Shown here piece after piece: positions 5,913 to 7,760 of a stretch of DNA of 7,760 nt. The DNA is from Kiloniellales bacterium (lineage in GTDB: Bacteria > Pseudomonadota > Alphaproteobacteria > Kiloniellales > JAKSDN01). How positions within the stretch are numbered: the first letter of the stretch is position 1; the number at the start of each line of letters is the position of its first letter. The notes beneath the pieces were generated by a model. The model searched no databases. It had not been told where the DNA came from and saw only the letters and a list, made by a program, of their open reading frames with translations. The translations under genes and the position numbers were made by a program. The stretch spans positions 1 through 7,760 of the forward strand of contig JAKSDN010000727.1 of NCBI GenBank assembly GCA_022360075.1. Reading direction: 5' to 3'.

Positions 5913-6020
5913 ATGCAAACCAACTCTACAGAAACCTTGGAAGATCTGTATCTGGAGCGCTTTGCGGCCAACCACTGTGCGGCCCAAAGACGAAACTACC
6001 GACTCATCCCACAAAAGTAG
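5913..6020 (+). CDS. possible 35-residue small ORF
   Basis: Between the ComA-like gene and the amidohydrolase gene, ATG 5913 opens a 35-codon frame ending at TAG 6018-6020. The product begins MQTNSTETLEDLYLERFAAN and is followed by CAAQRRNYRLIPQK: an acidic helical first half, then a basic tail. About 57% of third positions are G or C, so coding is not excluded, but there is no good Shine-Dalgarno site (only GGA about 9 nt upstream). A strong hairpin at 5960-5989 lies inside it, which argues equally for a structured spacer RNA. No homologue is recognised. Confidence 0.3.
   Translation: MQTNSTETLEDLYLERFAANHCAAQRRNYRLIPQK
5960..5989 (+). other. strong intercistronic hairpin
   Basis: CTTTG-C-GGCC (5960-5969) pairs with GGCC-CAAAG (5981-5989): nine base pairs with one bulged C and an 11-nt loop. 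No T-run follows, so it is not a standard terminator. Its place between two genes of one operon suggests a message-processing or stability element. Confidence 0.45.
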
Positions 6021-6031
6021 CGGGGAGCTGC

Positions 6032-6042
6032 TCAGAAGGAGA
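6032..6042 (+). promoter_or_regulatory. ribosome binding site fixing the TTG start of the amidohydrolase
   Basis: The purine-rich CAGAAGGAGAG ends about 7 nt before TTG 6050. No ATG or GTG in the amidohydrolase frame has similar support, and conserved sequence starts right after this TTG. It therefore decides the start. Confidence 0.65.
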
Positions 6043-6049
6043 GCTAGCA

Positions 6050-7645
6050 TTGGCGGATAACGAGCACTATGCCGATCGCGTGATCCTGGACACGACCGTC
6101 ATCACGGTCGACGAGCAGCAAAGACTAGCCGACGCGCTCGCTATCGCCGGTGACAGGATTCTTGCCGTCGGGACGACTGACAGCATCGAACGCTTGATCG
6201 GTCCGAGAACGCGTGTACAGCGCTGTCGGGGAAAGGCCGTTCTACCGGGGTTCGTCGACTCCCATTGCCATATGTTCTTCGGTGGCTTTGCCGAAACGTC
6301 CATGAACCTGTCGAGTGCCCGCTCAATTCGCGACATCCTGCGAAATCTCGAGGCGCGCGCTAAAGAAACGCCTGAGGAAACATGGATCCTGGGCTATGGC
6401 TACGCCCTTGAGCGGATTTCAGAGCATCGGCACCCGACGCGGTGGGAACTGGATTCCGCGGCCCCAAGCAACCCGGTTTGGATACTGCCGGACTCCTTCC
6501 ATTCCAGCGCGACGAACTCCTTAGGATGCGACCTCATAAACGGGGTAGAAATCACGGCGAAGACGGGCGACCGCCGCACCGCTCATACCTTCGACGGCAC
6601 CTTCCCAACGGACGAAACCCACGCCACCGCACGACGGCGCGTTTTCGGCTTCTTTAGCGACGAAGACATCGCGACGAAAATCCGGGCTATTGATCAACTG
6701 GCGATCTCTCGCGGGGTCACGACCATTCATGCCTGTGAGGGAGGCCGAATCGATTCGGACCGCGACATGCGTGTCCTCTTGAGCATAAAGGACGAACTGA
6801 AGACCCGCGTTGTCCCCTACTACGAAACACTCGATGTGGATAAGGTTGTCGAACTTGGACTGCATCGGATTGGCGGATGCGGGCGGCTGAATCTTGACGG
6901 TATGCCGGATACTCACACGGCGGCACTCGTTGAGCCGTATAACGATCGCCCGGACTCCACCGGCATTCTGAATCTACCCCAGGACGTTGTTGAGCGGTTT
7001 GTTTCCGTCGCCCATGGTGCGGGCCTGCAAATCGCCGCGCATGCCATGGGGGATGGCGCGATCGAGCAACTGATAACGGCGTACGAGAAGGCGCAATCCG
7101 AAGATCCAAGGATCGACGCTCGCCATCGAGTTGAGCACTTCCACCTACCCAGCGACGATCAAATCGACAGGGCCAAGGCGCTCGACTTGGTTGTCACCAT
7201 GCAACCCGTTTTCTCGGAGATCTGGGGCGGCCGAGGCGGCGTGTTCGAATCGCGGTTCGGGACGGAGAGGTATGCCAGGATCGACCGCTTCAAACATCTC
7301 ATAGACAAGGGCTTGCTGGTGTGCACCGGGGCGGACTCTCCGGCGGCGTCGATAGACCCGATGCGCGATCTGGCACTCTTGGTCGATAACGTCGTCGACC
7401 CGGAGCAGAGCCTTTCTTTCCTGGAGGCGGTCAAGACGATCACGATCAATGGCGCCTATGCGGCCTTTGAGGAACGGACAAAGGGCAGTATAGAGCCCGG
7501 GAAGCTGGCTGATCTCGTCGTGATCGACCGCGTCCCTCTTGATTGCTCCGCCGAGGACATTCGAGATATCGACGTGGAAATGACGATAATCGGCGGCGAA
7601 GTTGTTTTCGAGAAAGCGATATCGCCTCGACAACAGGAATCATGA
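6050..7645 (+). CDS. YtcJ-like metal-dependent amidohydrolase
   Basis: A 531-residue protein of the amidohydrolase_3 (YtcJ/AepA-like) group, which hydrolyses amides or related C-N bonds with one or two metal ions. From TTG 6050 there is a small beta domain, VILDTTVITVDEQQRLADAL (11-30), then PGFVDSHCH with metal ligands H72 and H74. AISRGVTTIHACEGG, the group's hallmark HAMGD (H331, the usual strand-5 ligand), VEH (H363, strand 6) and TGADSP with D429 (strand 8) follow. The C-terminus is closed by GSIEPGKLADLVVID. Where many relatives read K-x-x-x-DG, this one reads R279-LNL-D283-G, so the metal-bridging lysine may be absent or lie elsewhere. TTG is chosen because AGAAGGAGAG lies about 7 nt upstream. 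The open frame extends back to 5801, but that part overlaps the ComA-like gene and has no homologous character. Length is normal (500-560). Substrate is unknown; an N-acylated or amide-linked compound brought in by the importer is an inference. Confidence 0.88.
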   Translation: MADNEHYADRVILDTTVITVDEQQRLADALAIAGDRILAVGTTDSIERLIGPRTRVQRCRGKAVLPGFVDSHCHMFFGGFAETSMNLSSARSIRDILRNLEARAKETPEETWILGYGYALERISEHRHPTRWELDSAAPSNPVWILPDSFHSSATNSLGCDLINGVEITAKTGDRRTAHTFDGTFPTDETHATARRRVFGFFSDEDIATKIRAIDQLAISRGVTTIHACEGGRIDSDRDMRVLLSIKDELKTRVVPYYETLDVDKVVELGLHRIGGCGRLNLDGMPDTHTAALVEPYNDRPDSTGILNLPQDVVERFVSVAHGAGLQIAAHAMGDGAIEQLITAYEKAQSEDPRIDARHRVEHFHLPSDDQIDRAKALDLVVTMQPVFSEIWGGRGGVFESRFGTERYARIDRFKHLIDKGLLVCTGADSPAASIDPMRDLALLVDNVVDPEQSLSFLEAVKTITINGAYAAFEERTKGSIEPGKLADLVVIDRVPLDCSAEDIRDIDVEMTIIGGEVVFEKAISPRQQES

Positions 7646-7760
7646 ACGAGATTGCGCGCAACGAGGATCTACGGTTGTCAGCCGTGGCGAAACGGTTCGA
7701 AAAGCTCGCCCAAACCCCGGGGCCGAAGGCTGGCAAACTCTGCGAGGCGATATTGTCGAC
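7642..7760 (+). CDS. N-terminal fragment, probable GntR-family regulator (runs off window)
   Basis: ATG 7642 overlaps the amidohydrolase stop as ATGA, with AGGA just upstream, so the gene is translationally coupled to it. Thirty-nine codons are visible, beginning MNEIARNEDLRLSAVAKRF and continuing EKLAQTPGPKAGKLCEAILS. The PGPKAGKLCEAIL segment resembles the stretch just before the wing-helix domain of GntR/HutC-type repressors (usually L-x-x-A-I-x-x-G-x-L-x-P-G-D-x-L-P), but the decisive part is outside the window. If it is a GntR repressor, the paired palindromes at 4670-4686 and 4860-4876 are its likely targets, giving autoregulation of the operon. That a gene starts here is fairly sure; the family is a moderate guess. 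Confidence 0.6.
   Translation, partial: MNEIARNEDLRLSAVAKRFEKLAQTPGPKAGKLCEAILS

Noticed and set aside
5801..6049. Upstream part of the amidohydrolase frame starting at 5801
   Set aside because: It overlaps the ComA-like gene by 59 bp, and its residues are low-complexity and unlike the family. The TTG at 6050 has a strong ribosome binding site right before the conserved sequence.
1..7760. CRISPR arrays, tRNA or rRNA genes, insertion sequences
   Set aside because: No regular repeat-spacer pattern, no tRNA- or rRNA-like sequence and no transposase-like protein was seen on either strand.

Overview
The window looks like chromosomal DNA from a proteobacterium, most likely an alphaproteobacterium of the Bradyrhizobium/Rhodospirillales kind. 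The basis is the high but uneven GC, GTG and TTG starts with good Shine-Dalgarno sites, and the style of the DUF3604, LysR and transporter proteins. The assignment is inferred from protein style only.

Layout. (1) Bases 1-713, minus strand: the N-terminal 237 codons of a DUF3604-type protein running off the left edge. (2) A 105-117 bp divergent control region. (3) Bases 831-1739, plus: a LysR regulator of the opine-regulator-like type. (4) Bases 4594-1844, minus: a complete NitT/TauT-type ABC importer in the order binding protein, ATPase, permease, with a structured gap after the binding-protein gene and a 3-nt gap between ATPase and permease. (5) Bases 4595-5028: a second divergent control region holding two outward-facing promoters. 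Each has the same near-identical 17-bp element (GCATATYACTATATAGT) placed in its spacer. (6) From 5029, plus: a ComA-like (phosphosulfolactate synthase family) gene, a 190-bp gap with a strong hairpin and a possible 35-residue ORF, a YtcJ-like metal-dependent amidohydrolase starting at TTG, and, overlapping its stop by ATGA, the first 39 codons of a gene that looks like a GntR-family regulator.

How it may work together. The twin operators tie the importer and the ComA/amidohydrolase operon into one regulatory unit. The obvious candidate repressor is the GntR-like protein encoded at the end of the plus-strand operon. An SsuABC/TauABC-type importer paired with a sulfite/PEP-type carbon-sulfur lyase/synthase and an amidohydrolase suggests uptake and processing of an amide-linked or otherwise masked organosulfonate (inference). 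No classical desulfonation enzyme (SsuD or TauD) and no ComB or ComC partner is visible. This combination is the best candidate for an undescribed system in the window.
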